Assembly (NCBI GenBank): GCA_027563935.2
Contig: CM050450.1
Span: 10,647,957 to 10,711,956 of the forward strand
Direction: 5' to 3'
Length of the DNA: 64,000 nt
Source of the DNA: Costus lasius
Lineage: Eukaryota > Streptophyta > Magnoliopsida > Zingiberales > Costaceae
Shown: positions 45,601 through 60,624 of the stretch, in pieces
How the letters are laid out: the number at the start of each line of letters is the position of its first letter
How positions within the stretch are numbered: position 1 is the first letter of the stretch
The notes under the pieces: generated by a model
Told to the model about the DNA's origin: nothing
The model's input: the letters and a program-made list of their open reading frames with translations, nothing else
Databases searched by the model: none
Position numbers and translations under genes: made by a program

Positions 45601-48600
45601 AGCATATGAAATTCATCAATCAAATCATAGTAGCTATAGCACATCATTACAGTGAATATTTACTTTGCCATCTACTACTGCACATACTTAATTTGCGATA
45701 AAACCATCTAATATATAACAACATTTAAGCTACAGCACAATCATGATAATAAATATAGCTACTACCATAAATGATTTTATTATCTTATGAAGCAATTTAC
45801 TGTAATCTTGTTGCCTTTGACTATATTTCTGTAGCGTGCGTTAAAAATATTAGTTGTATGTGGCATATTCTCGGACAGGGTGACAAAGTTGTCATGAGTG
45901 CTTCCCTTGTGGGTGGCGAAACTGAAGCACTGGACAGATTGAAGAAATTGGCTGCTGAATGTCAAGCACAACCATATAAAGGAAGTAATGATAATACCAA
46001 GGATAACATATATGGTGCTAGCTTCTCATGCAAAATCTCACCATTTCTAGCTGAGGGATGCCTTTCTCCTCGTTTTTTGCTCGAGGAGATGAAGAAAACT
46101 GCAACTAGGTATGTTTTGCATGATCTCAGGGGAAACAATGACTATAGAAAGTGTTCTTTCTTATAGTAGAGAAATAGATCAACTTGACTCACATTGTTCT
46201 TCAAAGCCATTGCATTTTAAGGGTATCTCCAATTAGGATTACAGTTGATAAACAGAAGGAAAATAATTAATGTCATGGAATCATGGGGAAAGTTGTAAGA
46301 CATGGAAGAGTGTTGTGGTGATGAAAAGGAAACTTTAGAAATTACATGGCAATAATTAAACTATGCTGTATTTGGTTGAAGAATAATAGTCAACATATAT
46401 AATATATTGTAGATGGACGCCTTTGGCACATTCATCCTCATCTGATGCCTGACATCATCAGTTGTTAACATTATCTTCCTCTATGTATATTTTTTAGAAA
46501 ATTCTCTTAACCATATCACTTTTTGTAGTTAATGTTTAAGTGCTCGGAAATGCCAAAAGAATACCCTTTTTTGCAGTGAATTCTGCTCGGAGAAATCCTT
46601 TGCCCTTCCTTGACTTTTAAGGGTTAATTACTGCTTCTTGCTATTTATGAAAACGAAACACTTTAAACACAAGCGGTAATATAAAGCCATTTCTATATCT
46701 TAACAATAAAAAAGTAGATCTATTTTTTAACTACTGTCTCAGGACTCTCACCTATAATTCTTTATTCCTATATATATATATATATGTTTTCGATATTCTA
46801 CTTTGGGTTATACTGCAATGATGCTATAAAATTTTAGTCGTGTATTTGGTTCATATGAAAGCGCTTTCATAGACTCCTAGTTGTATTCTGATTTCGGAAA
46901 CTACTTCGCTAGATACTTACCTATATTGCCTTAATGTTGAGTATCATAATTTTACTATCTAAGGTGTTTTCAATTCCTTTCTTATTGAAGGTGGTAGGGG
47001 TGTACAAGTTGAAATAATCTTCAGGATCCTCCTGGTTGGTGTGGTATGATTTTAAACAACTTGCATGAGAAACTAAATGAATTTTCAGCCAAGTTGGAAG
47101 TTGAACTTTATAGGAAATATTCTTATTTGTTGCAAAATGGAAAAGGGGCCTCCATATTGGAGTCTCACGGGAACCAAATTTCCCTTTTTAAAGGTTGGGC
47201 CTACCTCTTCAAATCAACCAATTTCTTGATCATGTTAGCAATATTCTCGCTCATGCAATTTCAATATTTCATTGCCATTCTTAGTTTGAGGTTGTGTTTA
47301 GAGAATTGGAGTAGATGATTAGTATCTCATTAGTACTTTTGGGGTAGGATTTTTAGTTGTAGACTTTAAGTGCAATTTGTATGAGAATAAAGTAATAAAA
47401 AAAGGATTCATCAGGCCCTTTTCATAGTTTTTATAAAGTGCCTTAGATATTTATTTTGAGGATCATTTATTCTCTCGACCTAGCCATCTGTTTAGAGATC
47501 CAAATTCATGGAAAAGTATATCTTCAAACCAAGTAACATGAATTATCGACCATAATATTCCCAAGAATATGGGTTTTGGTTGTTTTCCCAATATTTTGCA
47601 CATTTTTCATAAGCATATATTCCATAGCTCACATATGTTGCATAATTTGAAAACCTATCCATGATCACATGGACTGATTGCATTCTCTAAATCGACAACA
47701 CTAAAATAAAGTCTAATAATACTTTTTCCCGGTCTCATTTTTTTCGACTTTATCTTATCCTGCTATATGTGAGGTAGGTTCTTACATAATCATTCCCATC
47801 TTCACCTAAGTTCATGCCCTAGAGTCTCTCTACCAAGGCTAGTTTCTTGTGTATGGTCGGTAACCGGCTCATTAGCTGTTGTGGTGTTCGTAAGTGTTCA
47901 TGCCTCACTTTTTCTGCTCATAGAACAAACACATGCTACCTCTTCGTGAGGATTAGACAATCCAAGTAGAAGAATTATGCCTTCCCCTTGTCAATTTGAC
48001 AAGCTGCAAGATTGGTGTTGCGGGTCCTTGAACAACCTTGCTCTATTTTATTTCTCCAAAATTAGACTAGTTTTGGTTGACACCACAACAATGATTTGAT
48101 ACAGACGGGCAGACCCAGGCCCAGTGGAGGGTCTACACTAGGCGAGGGCCCAGGCCCAATAGTGAGGAAGAGGGTTTGTAAGGGGGAGAGGATGTGGGAG
48201 AGGGGAATTATCTTGTCTTTTTGCTTTGCTAGTAAACCCTAATTTTCTCATCGCAGTGGCGATTTGAGGGACGATCGTGAGATCGTAACAGTGGTCCGAC
48301 CTGCCGGATCCCACTGGGGGCGACGACGTGTGGCAGCTTCCGTGGCTGTCGTTGAGCGCAAGTGCAAGTTCTTTGCCGGATAGGAAAGAGATCGGCGCAT
48401 CATGACAACGACGCGATCGGATGCACGCTTTGAGTTGATTGAGAAGACCTTACAAGACCTGCTCATGGGTGAGGAGCGCCGCCGCAAAACAGAGGCAGCC
48501 GATGAGGAGCGCCGCCACGTGACGGACGCTGTCAATGATGAACATCGGCGGACGGTTGAAGAGGAGAGGAGGACGATGAAGGAGGACATGTTGGAACTGA

Positions 48601-51600
48601 AGCACCTGATGACCGAAATGCTAAAGGGGAAGATGGGTGGCGGCAACCCTGAGGTGTCCCCTAGCTCGCGACGCCTTGATCGCGGCATGGGACAGGCGGA
48701 AGCGGTGGAGGAGGTGGCCGATTGGCGCGACGAGGATGCTGGTGCACCGCCAGGAGATGATGCTTGGCCGTCCATCCGCGGTCCCCGAGTGACAACTGAC
48801 CCTCGACGAACGGCGAACCCTACTGGACCTCCAATGGCGGACGTGGGTCTCCAAGGCAGACGCGAGTTCTTTCCAACAGAGGGGCGGCAGGGTACTACCG
48901 TGGACCTGGAGCCGCAAGGGGAGTGGGGGAGGACAGCGCGCGTGGTGCCGGCGTGTGGAGCTGCCTGTTTTCGATGGATCTGATCCGTTGGGGTGGATAA
49001 CATGCGCGGAACAGTACTTTCATATTCAAGGCACACCCAACGACCACCGAGTACCTTTGGCTTTCGTCAGTATGGAAGGCGTGGCAGTCCATTGGTTCAG
49101 TTGGCTGAAGAGACTAAAGACTGAAATTTCGTGAGAAATGTTGAAAGAAGAGATGGTGGCACGATTCAGTGAATGCGATGCGGCAAATCCCTTTGAATTG
49201 TTGACCTCATTAGAGCAAGGCAGCAAGACCGTGGCGGAATATATTGAGATGTTCGAGGGTTTGGTGGCTTGGTTACCCAGACTCCCTGCTCCACAATACT
49301 TGGGGTATTTCCTCAGTGGCCTGTGAGAGGACATATGACGTTGGATACACACTTTCGCTCCTACCAGTCTACCACCGTACGGAGAGCTATTTTTTTAGCT
49401 CGAAATTTTGAAGAAGTTTTGGGTGGTAGGAGTCAGTCATCTCCAACCTAGTAAGAGTTATGGAGGGGGGCGTGCAGGATTTTCATATGTGACAAACACA
49501 GCACCTTACCAAAATCTATCTGGAAGTGGGGGAAATCGGCCTGTCTCATCCCGGGTCGAGAGTGCATCAAACAAGGGTAATGAAGGTGAAGCTCCAGGGA
49601 CGGCCGTTAGTGCTGTCGGTTCCAGCCGAGCGCCGCCAAGGGGAGATGGGCGTAGGTTGACCGGTGGGGCGAGTGTTGATCGCAGACTGGTGGGAAGCCG
49701 CTCTTTATCTTATCAGGACTTTAAGGATAAACGAGAAAATGGGTTATGCTTTAGTTGTGACCAGCCGTACCATCCCATGCACCGTTGCGCTAACAAGAAC
49801 CTGCGACTTATGATCATGGCAGAAAACGAAGGCGATCCAGAACCGAAAGATTACAGGCCCGAGGGGCAGGAGGAAGAGGATCCGGGGTCCTCTTTGAATT
49901 CCATAGGGGAGGTCTCCTTAAATTCCATAGGGGGAATATCAGGCCCCTGTACTCTCAAACTAATGGGACGGTTGGAAGGTGAAGACATAGTGATGATGAT
50001 CGACAGTGGAGCCACCCACAATTTCATTTCGAGCCGGTTGGTGAAGGAAATGAGACTTAAGATGGAATCAACCCCTTGCTTTGGGGTTCTTCTGGGGGAT
50101 GGTGGCAGCGTAACAACCCAGGGCAAGTGTACAGAGTTACAAATCACACTCGGCCCACTGGTGGAAAGGCTGGATGCTTGCCTTTTTGAGTTAGGCGGTG
50201 TGGATCTCATTCTGGGAGTAGCTTGGCTCCAAACTTTGGGAGAGGTGAAGGCAGATTGGGGTCGCTTATACTTCAAGCTGCACCGGGATGGTAAAGAGGT
50301 TATCCTGCACGGTAGTCCGGCATTGATAAGAGCTCAATCGTCTCTAAGGGTCATGACGCGATTGACAGAGGTGGAGTGTTGGGCCTTGGTGTGGGCAGAT
50401 GATGGAGGTGGCCACCAGATGATTGATGGGTATTTGTCGGAGGAACAAGCGATGCAACTTAAGCAGTTGATGGAACAGTTTAAGGGAGTTTTCGCGGAGA
50501 CTAGCTCTTTTCCACCCTTTAGAGCTACTGACCATGCCATCGTGCTCAAACCAGAGGAAGGACCTATCCGGGTGCGGCCATATCGCTATGCCCACAGTCA
50601 GAAGGATGAGATGACCAAGCTTGTGGGAGAAATGCTCACCGCCGGTATCATTCAACTGAGTTCCAGTCCCTACAGCAGCCCAGTTATCCTTGTGAGAAAG
50701 AAGGACGGAAGTTGGCGTTTCTGCGTGGACTATCGGGCACTGAACGAAATCACTATTCCAGATAAGTATCCAATACCTGTAATTGAAGAGTTGTTAGATG
50801 AGTTACAAGGAGCACGATATTTTTCCAAGATTGATTTGCGCTCAGGGTATCATCAAATACGCGTTAGGGAGGCTGATGTACCCAAGACAGCTTTCCGCAC
50901 CCATGACGGTCACTACGAATTTCTGGTAATGCCATTTGGCTTGAAGAATGCACCTGCGACATTCCAAGCGGCCATGAATGATACCTTCAGACCATATCTG
51001 CTACAATTTTTGCTAGTCTTCTTTGACGACATTTTGGTCTACAGTGCTACTTGGGAAGAGCACATAAACCATCTAGCGAAAACCATGACAATTCTGCAGA
51101 ACCAACGCTGGGTAGCAAATAAGAAGAAATGCCAATTCGGGCGGCAACAAGTAGAGTATTTGGGGCATATCATTCGGCCAGAAGTTGTTGCGATGGACCC
51201 AAATAAGGTAAACACGGTGGTCAGCTGGCCGGTCCCTAGCACGGTCAAGGAAGTACGTGACTTTCTCGGGTTGACGGGTTATAACCGTCGGTTCGTGCAG
51301 GATTATGGGAAGATAGCTCGGCCGCTAACAGATTTGTTAAAGAAGGATGCCTTTCACTAGAACGCTGAGGCTCAGCAAGCCTTTGATAAGCTAAAAGCTG
51401 TTATGACAACTGTTCCCAGTTTTAGCACTACTTGACTTTAGCTATACTTTCACGATTGAGTGCGACGCATCAGACCGGGGGATAGGCGCCGTTTTAATGC
51501 AAGAAGGACGACCGATCGCAGTTTAGCAAAGTCAACATATGAGAAGGAGCTTATGACACTTGTCTTGGCAGTGTAACATTGGAGACCCTATCTCTTAGGC

Positions 51601-54600
51601 CGTCACTTTCAGGTACTAACAAACCAAAAGGCTTTGAGACACCTGTTGCAACAGCGCATAGCCACCCTCGATCAGCAACAGTGGTTGGTGAAATTATTGG
51701 GATATGATTATGAGATCAAGTATAAGGCTGGCAATACCAACCAAGCAGCTGATGCACTGTCACGAGTTTCAAGAGATACAGAATTGGCGGCTATCTCCTT
51801 GCTGGTTTGGGAAGAGTTGCCACAGGTTTTGCAAGCTGTGCAAGAGGACCCAGTTTTACAGAAAATAATTCAGGACATAACAATTGATGTCAACTCACAC
51901 CCACACTATCAGTTGGATAGGGGACAACTATTGTACCGAGGCCGGTTGGTGATTCCGGCCAACTCGCCGTGGGTCCAGAAAATTTTTCAAGAGTTTCACA
52001 GTACGGCCACGGGGGGTCATTCCGGGGCATACATAACCTATAGGCGCCTGGCAGATAATGTGTATTGGCGCAGCATGAGAAGGGCGGTAGACAAGTTTGT
52101 AGCGCAATGTGATACTTGTCAAAGACAAAAATACCAGGCTACATGCCCAGCAGGTCTCCTCCAGCCTTTAACGATACCAGAGGCAGTTTGGGAGGATATA
52201 GCGATGGATTTTATCACGGGGCTACCCAAATCCAAGGGGAAGGATGCGATCTTGGTGGTGGTGGACAGGCTGTCCAAATATGCACACTTTATCCTCATTT
52301 GCCACCCTTATGTGGCTAGCAAGATGGCTGAAATTTTTATGCAGGAGATCGTGCGATTACATGGAATCCCACGGACCATTGTAAGTGACAGGGATCCCAT
52401 CTTCATTAGCCACTTTTGGCAAGAGCTTTTCAAGTTCATGCGAACTACTCTGACTATGAGTTCTGCTTATCACCCGGAGACCGATGGACAGTCAGAAGTG
52501 CTCAACCGATGTCTCGAGACGTATCTTCGTTGTTTCGCCTCCGATCAGCCGCGCACCTGGACTAGATGGCTGCCGTGGGCTGAATATCGGTACAACACAA
52601 GCTTCCATTCGGCTACTGGAAAGACACCGTTTGAGACAGTTTATGGCAGACCTCCTCCCGCCCTACTACAGTTCGACCCGGGCGAGTCTCTGGTTGAGGC
52701 AGTGACCATGAGTTGAGGGATAGAGATGAGGCACTTCGTCAGTTGAAGTACAATCTTGAGCGGGCCCAATAGCGAATGAGTAAGTATGCCAATGCTAAAC
52801 GTCGTGATATCTCTTTTCAGGAGGGAGACTTGGTGTTCGTCAAGCTACGCCCCTATCGCCAGCAGACCGTCATCAAGCGCATCAATGCTAAGCTGGCGGC
52901 GCGATACTATGGGCCGTTCAAGATCCTATGTCGGGTGGGTGAAGTGGCGTACCGGCTTACCCTTCCGCCAGAATCACGAGTTCATCCAGTCTTCCATGCA
53001 TCACAATTGAAGAAGGCGGTAGGGGACTATGTTATATCAGGACCACTACCCCCGGAGTTAGAAATGGACGTCACGCCCAGTCTTGATCCAGAAACCATCT
53101 TGGCAAGGTGCTGCATCACTCGAGATCGGGTTCTCCTGTCACAGTGGTTGATCAAATGGCATGACAAGGCACCAGAAGAGGCCACGTGGGAAGACGAGCT
53201 AGTCATTCGTGCGCAATTTCCAACATTTGTTGCTAGTCTTGGGGACAAGACTACTTCTGGTGGGGGACGAATTGATACAGACGGGCAGACCCAGGCCCAG
53301 TGGAGGGTCTACACTAGGCGAGGGCCAGGCTCAATAGTGAGGAAGAGGGTTTGTAAGGGGGAGAGAATGTGGGAGAGGGGAATTATCTTGTCTTTTTGCT
53401 TTGCTAGTAAATCCTAATTTTCTGGCGATTTGGGGGACGATCGTGAGATCGTAACATGATCCATATAAAGATTCGGCTAACAACGGTCATGCCAATGAAT
53501 TTGCTTTAGCAATCACTCTTCTTTGTCTGAAAGTACGTTGAGCAATATTCTTCATTTGGAGAGCAAGCTAAGCCCTTTAAAGGTGATGTCTCCTACGTTA
53601 GGAGATATTGCATCATATCACTCATCCCTTTTCATTAGTTAGATATATACTCTCCTTTTTATTTAACTGTTAGGTCCCTAAAACAAATGGATTTGTATCT
53701 TGCATAAGTACTTTGATTAAATAGTCGACAACATCAGTGTGAATTCAAAATGACATCTTGTAGCTTGAAAGTTTTGACACTAGTTCATTAATTATTGTAT
53801 GATTGTATCCTTTCTTTAGATCTTTAAAAACCCCTTGATTTTTGTTCAACAATACCTATAGTTGATCCATTTTCAACAAGTAGGAAACTCAATGTGATTA
53901 TCTCATATTATACCTATGTTCCCCTCTCCCCTGAAACACACACACGCATGCACCAAACATGATTATATGCTGTAAGAACGTACTTAGTACTAAGTTTGCC
54001 AATACACTTTCCTAGGAACGACGGAGTATTCCTAGACTTGGGTTGTAAGATCAAAGCACATTGTGGTTTAGGATCTCACTCATGACAATAAGGACACACA
54101 CTTTTACCTCATAGATGAGTACATGCAATTGCGTTATCAACTCTTATATTAGCCCCCACACCCTGATGTTACATGTTTTCCCAAGAGTTCTGCGTCTATG
54201 AAGACACCCATTGATTCATGGTTTAAGGAACCGATCCAACTGGCCGGTCCGGTTGGCGGTCGAACTGGTATGTACCGGCTGAGCCAAGCAAAATCTTGGT
54301 GAAACCGAGCGGACCAGCTCCCGCCACCACTTCTCGCCCCTGCCGCTGAGAAAGCTTCGTTTGAAGCTTGGAGCTTCCTCTGTTGTTCCTCTGGCTTCTG
54401 CCGCTCCGCCCTGTGCTCTGGTGCCAGTCCCTCGTCGGACCAATACAAACCGGCGGTTTCTTCCGCTAGCAAGTTGTAACATGGGATGGTTTCAGCCACA
54501 TGTAGAATCTAGTTTCCAATATGGGTATTCTTTATTTATGGCTCTTTGTTTATTTAATAGTATCCTATAGTTTCTTGAGTAGCACTTTCGCTTCACTTTC

Positions 54601-56241
54601 TCACAAGCCATTTTGGTCCAATACAATATGCTTCTATATCAACCATTGCTGATTTCTACCCAGAGAAGCCGAGCAATATTTACCTCTTTGCTCCAATGGT
54701 ATTTAGTATTGATTTAAGTAGGCTCAAAATATTATGTTGCTACCTTACTGCTTAAATGACTTGAAATGTCGAACAATAATTAACAATGTCAAACTTTATG
54801 AAGAGCAAATGTATATTGCAGAAAATGTATGCACGAGTATTCTGAGAAAGAGGTGAAACTTCAATTCTCAACTTAAGCAATGTTACAAAACAGGAAATGG
54901 GGAAGAGAGGATGAGCTAGCCTGTAGTAGAGAAGTTGAAGGTAGAGAGGCAAGCTGGTTGGCAACAAAGACATTGAGGATGTAGACGATATTCAAGGGCT
55001 GCCTGAATTGCCCACCCTAAGCCGCCTCCTTCACCACCTCTCAAACTGATGTTCTCCATTGAATCAAATGGTCTCGATCTAGGGCCAGGATTCTCACCAA
55101 GCAGGAGGATAACTAGGCTGGAGGTCCAGGAGATCTAGGTTGTGGAGATTGACGGGAGAGGAGTAGCCCCAGTTGGTGGTGAAGAACTGAGGTTATCCAA
55201 GGCAGAAGTTGCCTCTCTTTGCTGCCACCATCAGGTGATTGAAGGCAGAAGTTGTCCTCCTTAGCTGCCACCATCAGCCATTTACTCGGAATCTCTAAGG
55301 AAAGAGAAAAACAAACTGTAGGATGCAGAGCAACTTGAATCATAATGCTCGAGAAAGCTATTATAGGCTCGGGCTATTTATTCCCATGATTACAGTTAAT
55401 AAAGAAATTAATAACTAACAAATCATAGGAATATGGAGGGAGTTATGAGAATATCCACTAAAGTAGTGTATGGCGAGGCAATGAAACTGCAGAAGTTACA
55501 TTATGATAAATAACTATGCAAATATGTTTATGAGATAATAATTAATATTTAAAAATTCAAATATTTTTATTTTCTTTCATGTTTGTATAAATCATGTAGT
55601 CCTGATTTTGCTTTGCAGGACTATTTCTGCTGCTTTACCGCAGAAGAATTTTCCTGATTCAACAGATGATGGGATGAACTGGTTGATGCTCGAACTATTG
55701 TGGAGGGATTTCTTCAGGTAGCACAACGAGCCCTAATATTTTGCTATTTCTATATTTTATCCTCTCTGTACCGAAATAATATATTCATAGCAATGTGAAC
55801 ATATTTTTTTTTATCTACGGTAGAGTATGTGATGTACCTTCTATTTTAAGCTGTCATGACTGATTGTGGACACATGCTAGTGCTACTTTTTCTGTAAGCT
55901 TAAATTACTTCTTGAGGACCAAAGAAGACTATAAAAGTATGAACATTACTACCAATGAATGTCACAAGCGTTCACCTTACCACAAGCTGTTATGACCATA
56001 AACAGCTGCTTTGACAATGGGCTTGATTAGTATCTTAAATTCGATGCTTCAAATAGTGACAACAGGGAACAACTACTGGAACTTGATTCTGTCTCAAGAA
56101 TTCTTGGTTGCATCTTATATGTATGTTTTCCCTAGTTGTCTGAATGGAATTCACTTTCTTCTCAGGTTCATCACACTTAAGTGCAATACCGCAATGAAAA
56201 AGGTGAAAACTGTACCAGTTATAGCACCCGCTGGTGCTTGA
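42624..56241 (+). CDS. PHR2: PHR2, photolyase/cryptochrome-related protein (four exons, 9.5-kb intron)
   Basis: Exons 42624-43595, 45879-46108, 55619-55717 and 56166-56241 join at GT/AG borders into 458 residues; Arabidopsis PHR2 is about 447. Residues 1-115 are Ser/Pro/Leu-rich and look like a plastid-type transit region. From about 125 comes the alpha/beta N-terminal domain of the photolyase/cryptochrome family: [42 protein letters not shown] and [17 protein letters not shown]. Exon 2 has [12 protein letters not shown] and [17 protein letters not shown]. Exon 3 has [14 protein letters not shown], related to the CRY-DASH motif. The protein then ends, so the FAD-binding catalytic domain is largely missing, as in known PHR2. 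Repair or photoreceptor activity is unproven for this family. Intron 2 (46109-55618) holds a complete Gypsy element in the same orientation. Confidence 0.93.
43596..45878. other. PHR2 intron 1
   Basis: 2.28 kb of AT-rich intron sequence. Near 44940-45030 it has the CTAGTACTAGTCGATACTAG-type words of a dispersed repeat seen elsewhere in the window. No gene is seen. Confidence 0.5.
46109..48091. other. PHR2 intron 2, left part
   Basis: AT-rich intron with short TA runs near 46769. An open stretch at 47046-47318 has no recognisable domain and is probably chance or an old repeat. The stretch ends at the chromovirus target site. Confidence 0.4.
48097..48290 (+). repeat. 5' LTR of the chromovirus
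   Basis: 194 bp, TG...CA ends. It is followed immediately by GTGGTCCGACCTGCCGG, the presumed primer-binding site, whose tRNA I cannot name. Confidence 0.88.
48402..49326 (+). pseudogene. Chromovirus gag remnant
   Basis: The first 193 codons (48402-48983) include a charged coiled-coil-like part rich in Glu/Arg. Near 48940-48980 the gag homology moves to another frame (a frameshift), and it continues through about 49320 with in-frame stops near 49131 and at 49324. The gag part therefore cannot be made as one protein from this copy. Confidence 0.75.
49408..51360 (+). pseudogene. Chromovirus zinc knuckle, protease and reverse transcriptase
   Basis: A 650-codon open stretch. It has a CX2CX4HX4C zinc knuckle near 49750-49790, the aspartic protease motif DSGATHNF near 50000, and reverse transcriptase with VDYRALN near 50722, [13 protein letters not shown] near 50825 and the catalytic FFDDIL near 51020. 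A TAG at 51358-51360 ends it before the RNase H domain, which in related elements continues without a break. Confidence 0.9.
51361..51633 (+). pseudogene. Broken RNase H segment of the chromovirus
   Basis: RNase H-like pieces ([18 protein letters not shown]) can be read across this interval, but only with stops and at least one frame change. It separates two otherwise open stretches. Confidence 0.75.
51634..52716 (+). pseudogene. Chromovirus RNase H end and integrase
   Basis: A 360-codon stretch. It starts with the end of RNase H ([10 protein letters not shown]), then the integrase HHCC zinc finger (GGHSGAYIT...CDTCQRQ) and the core with the catalytic acids in [14 protein letters not shown] and the Glu after DGQS. 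A stop at 52714-52716 interrupts it before the C-terminal domain. Confidence 0.9.
52776..53272 (+). pseudogene. Chromovirus integrase C-terminus with chromodomain
   Basis: Continues the polyprotein after two stops (52716 and near 52771). It shows the GPF/Y-type YYGPFKIL motif, [12 protein letters not shown] and, at about 53080-53215, a chromodomain ([17 protein letters not shown]) of the kind that guides chromoviruses to heterochromatin. The open frame then runs into the 3' LTR. Confidence 0.87.
53273..53456 (+). repeat. 3' LTR of the chromovirus
   Basis: 184 bp, about 94% like the 5' LTR by eye. It differs by small deletions (e.g. TCATCGCAG after TTTTC is absent) and a few substitutions. 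Confidence 0.88.
53457..55618. other. PHR2 intron 2, right part
   Basis: Contains a GC-richer repeat at about 54220-54480 with ACCGG words (e.g. TGGCCGGTCCGGTTGG) and, at 55198-55282, a ~47-bp tandem duplication (AGGCAGAAGTTG..CTCTTTGCTGCCACCATCA). No host gene is supported. The branch/acceptor region before exon 3 is a T-rich TTTTGCTTTGCAG. Confidence 0.5.
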
Positions 56242-58999
<2,758 letters not shown>

Positions 59000-60624
59000 T
59001 GTAGGACGGGGGGTCTAAAGCATTCAAACAACGCTTTTGAAAACGGATTTTGATAGATAGCTTAATAATAAGGAAAACCGAGATTAAACTAACGAGGTTT
59101 AGAAAACTAATTTTTTTGTATTTTAAATAGATAAGAAAATTCGAGTTTAACTAAGAGCAGTAAGAAAGTTCTACACTAGAAAGCAGTAACTGCAGGAAAT
59201 AAACTTACAGTGCAGCCCTTGAGAATTGAAGGGCTGTGCTTCCCGTTCTTCACCGGTCCAACTCTGATGGAAGGTATAGGGTGGGGCTTACAAGCAAACA
59301 CAGAAGATCCGTACAAGCCATGGATTTTAATACAGGAGTAAATCAAGGGGTGAGGTTAAGCCTCACAAATTCCCTTGCTAATATTAAGCAACTAAAGAGA
59401 AGGAGGTGAGAAAGAGAAGGAAGGGGGAAGGCGCCCCTTCTTTACTCACTCCAAGCGCAAGCTACAATGTAAATAAACCAATATGAGTGTAGAGAAGAGT
59501 TCTTAGAGTCAAAATAAGAAGTATAAAGAAGAAGAAGACTTATCCGAGAGGGTGAGAACTCCTTGAAGCCGAGGATGCTTCTCTTCTTGCTCCAAACCGA
59601 GGGTGAAGAAGGGCTCCTTGTGGTGGCGCACACAAACAAGAAGGAGGCTTCTTAGGATTTCGGTGAAGAACTAGAAGAGGGAGAAGAGGCTCGGCTAAAG
59701 AGAACTTGAATACTAACACAATTAATTAAGCTAGGCAACTAATAGACAATATATTTCATCAAGAGGTAATCCAAAATACAAGGGGGAGGTCATGCTTTTA
59801 TAGGTGAATTGAGGCTAGGGCAGGATAGTAATTGTCTTCCATGCGCCTCTTACAAAAATGAATGGAGTTTGAATTTCAAATTCATGGTGATGTGGGCGCA
59901 AATCCTCTTCATGAGTTTCTTTCTTTGATGATCTTTGTTTGGTAACTCTTTAAGTGCTTGAGGGGTTGTCTTCTTATCTTTGGCGACAAGCTTGATGGCG
60001 CATGGATAAGGGATTTCAAAATTTGAATCCTTTCCATGAAGGCATGGGCGGCAACAAGAGATGGAATCTTCTCATTAATGTCTTCATCAATGCTCTCCTC
60101 TAATTGTGGATCTTGATGAATGATCCCTTGGATTGTGGATCTTGATGGAGGAGATTTGAATTCATTCCTCTAGTGGTTGGCGCTTTTAACTTGATTGGAT
60201 GATGAGGTGGTTGAATGCTTCCTTGAAGATGCGCCCAACAAAAATAGCAAGTGAGTTATGACTTGGATTGAAGTGAGCTTGGGCTTTGAAGTCCTCCTTT
60301 CCTTTTCTGGAGCTGAACTTGATGAGTGGAGCTTGAGTGACCTTGAGCTGGATCTTGAGCTGCTCCTTTCCTGATTGACCTGCCAAAATGATCCTAATGC
60401 CTACATGCACTACTTATGATGCAAGAATACATAAGTTCATGAGATACAATGCACCACCTACTACAAGTGGACTTGCCATAAATGTCTACATGATGCATGT
60501 TTTTATTGAAAAGTAAATTACCCTAAATGCCATGCAAGAAATGGAACCCTAAGGGAACCCATATCGATTAGGTACCCTACGGGCCCGACCAGATCTCCTC
60601 AGAGCAGGGCTACTGCCTCCATCA
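59000..60624 (-). repeat. 3' LTR of the right-edge Gypsy element (about 1.6 kb)
   Basis: In element sense it begins TGATGGAGGC, right after a polypurine stretch (CCCGGGGAGAGC, minus strand of 60625-60636), and ends CCCCCCGTCCTACA at 59000. The TG...CA ends fit an LTR. The second LTR lies beyond the window, so length and borders are inferred. The last ~25 codons of the polyprotein fall inside it. Confidence 0.6.

Larger units (their letters stand above)
48097..53456 (+). mobile_element. Chromodomain Ty3/Gypsy retrotransposon (5.36 kb) inside PHR2 intron 2
   Basis: Two similar short LTRs (48097-48290, 194 bp; 53273-53456, 184 bp) start TGATACAGACGGGC and end ATCGTAACA. The flanks are TGATT (48092-48096) and TGATC (53457-53461), a target-site duplication with one mismatch. 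A polypurine tract (GGTGGGGGACGAAT) abuts the right LTR. Domain order is gag, zinc knuckle, protease, reverse transcriptase, RNase H, integrase, chromodomain. The frame is broken in several places, so this copy is inactive. Small size and short LTRs suggest a Reina-like chromovirus, which is an inference. Confidence 0.92.

Noticed and set aside
47046..47318. 90-codon plus-strand frame in PHR2 intron 2
   Set aside because: Ends in ordinary AT-rich intron sequence with no similarity I can name and no splice context; kept only as a note.
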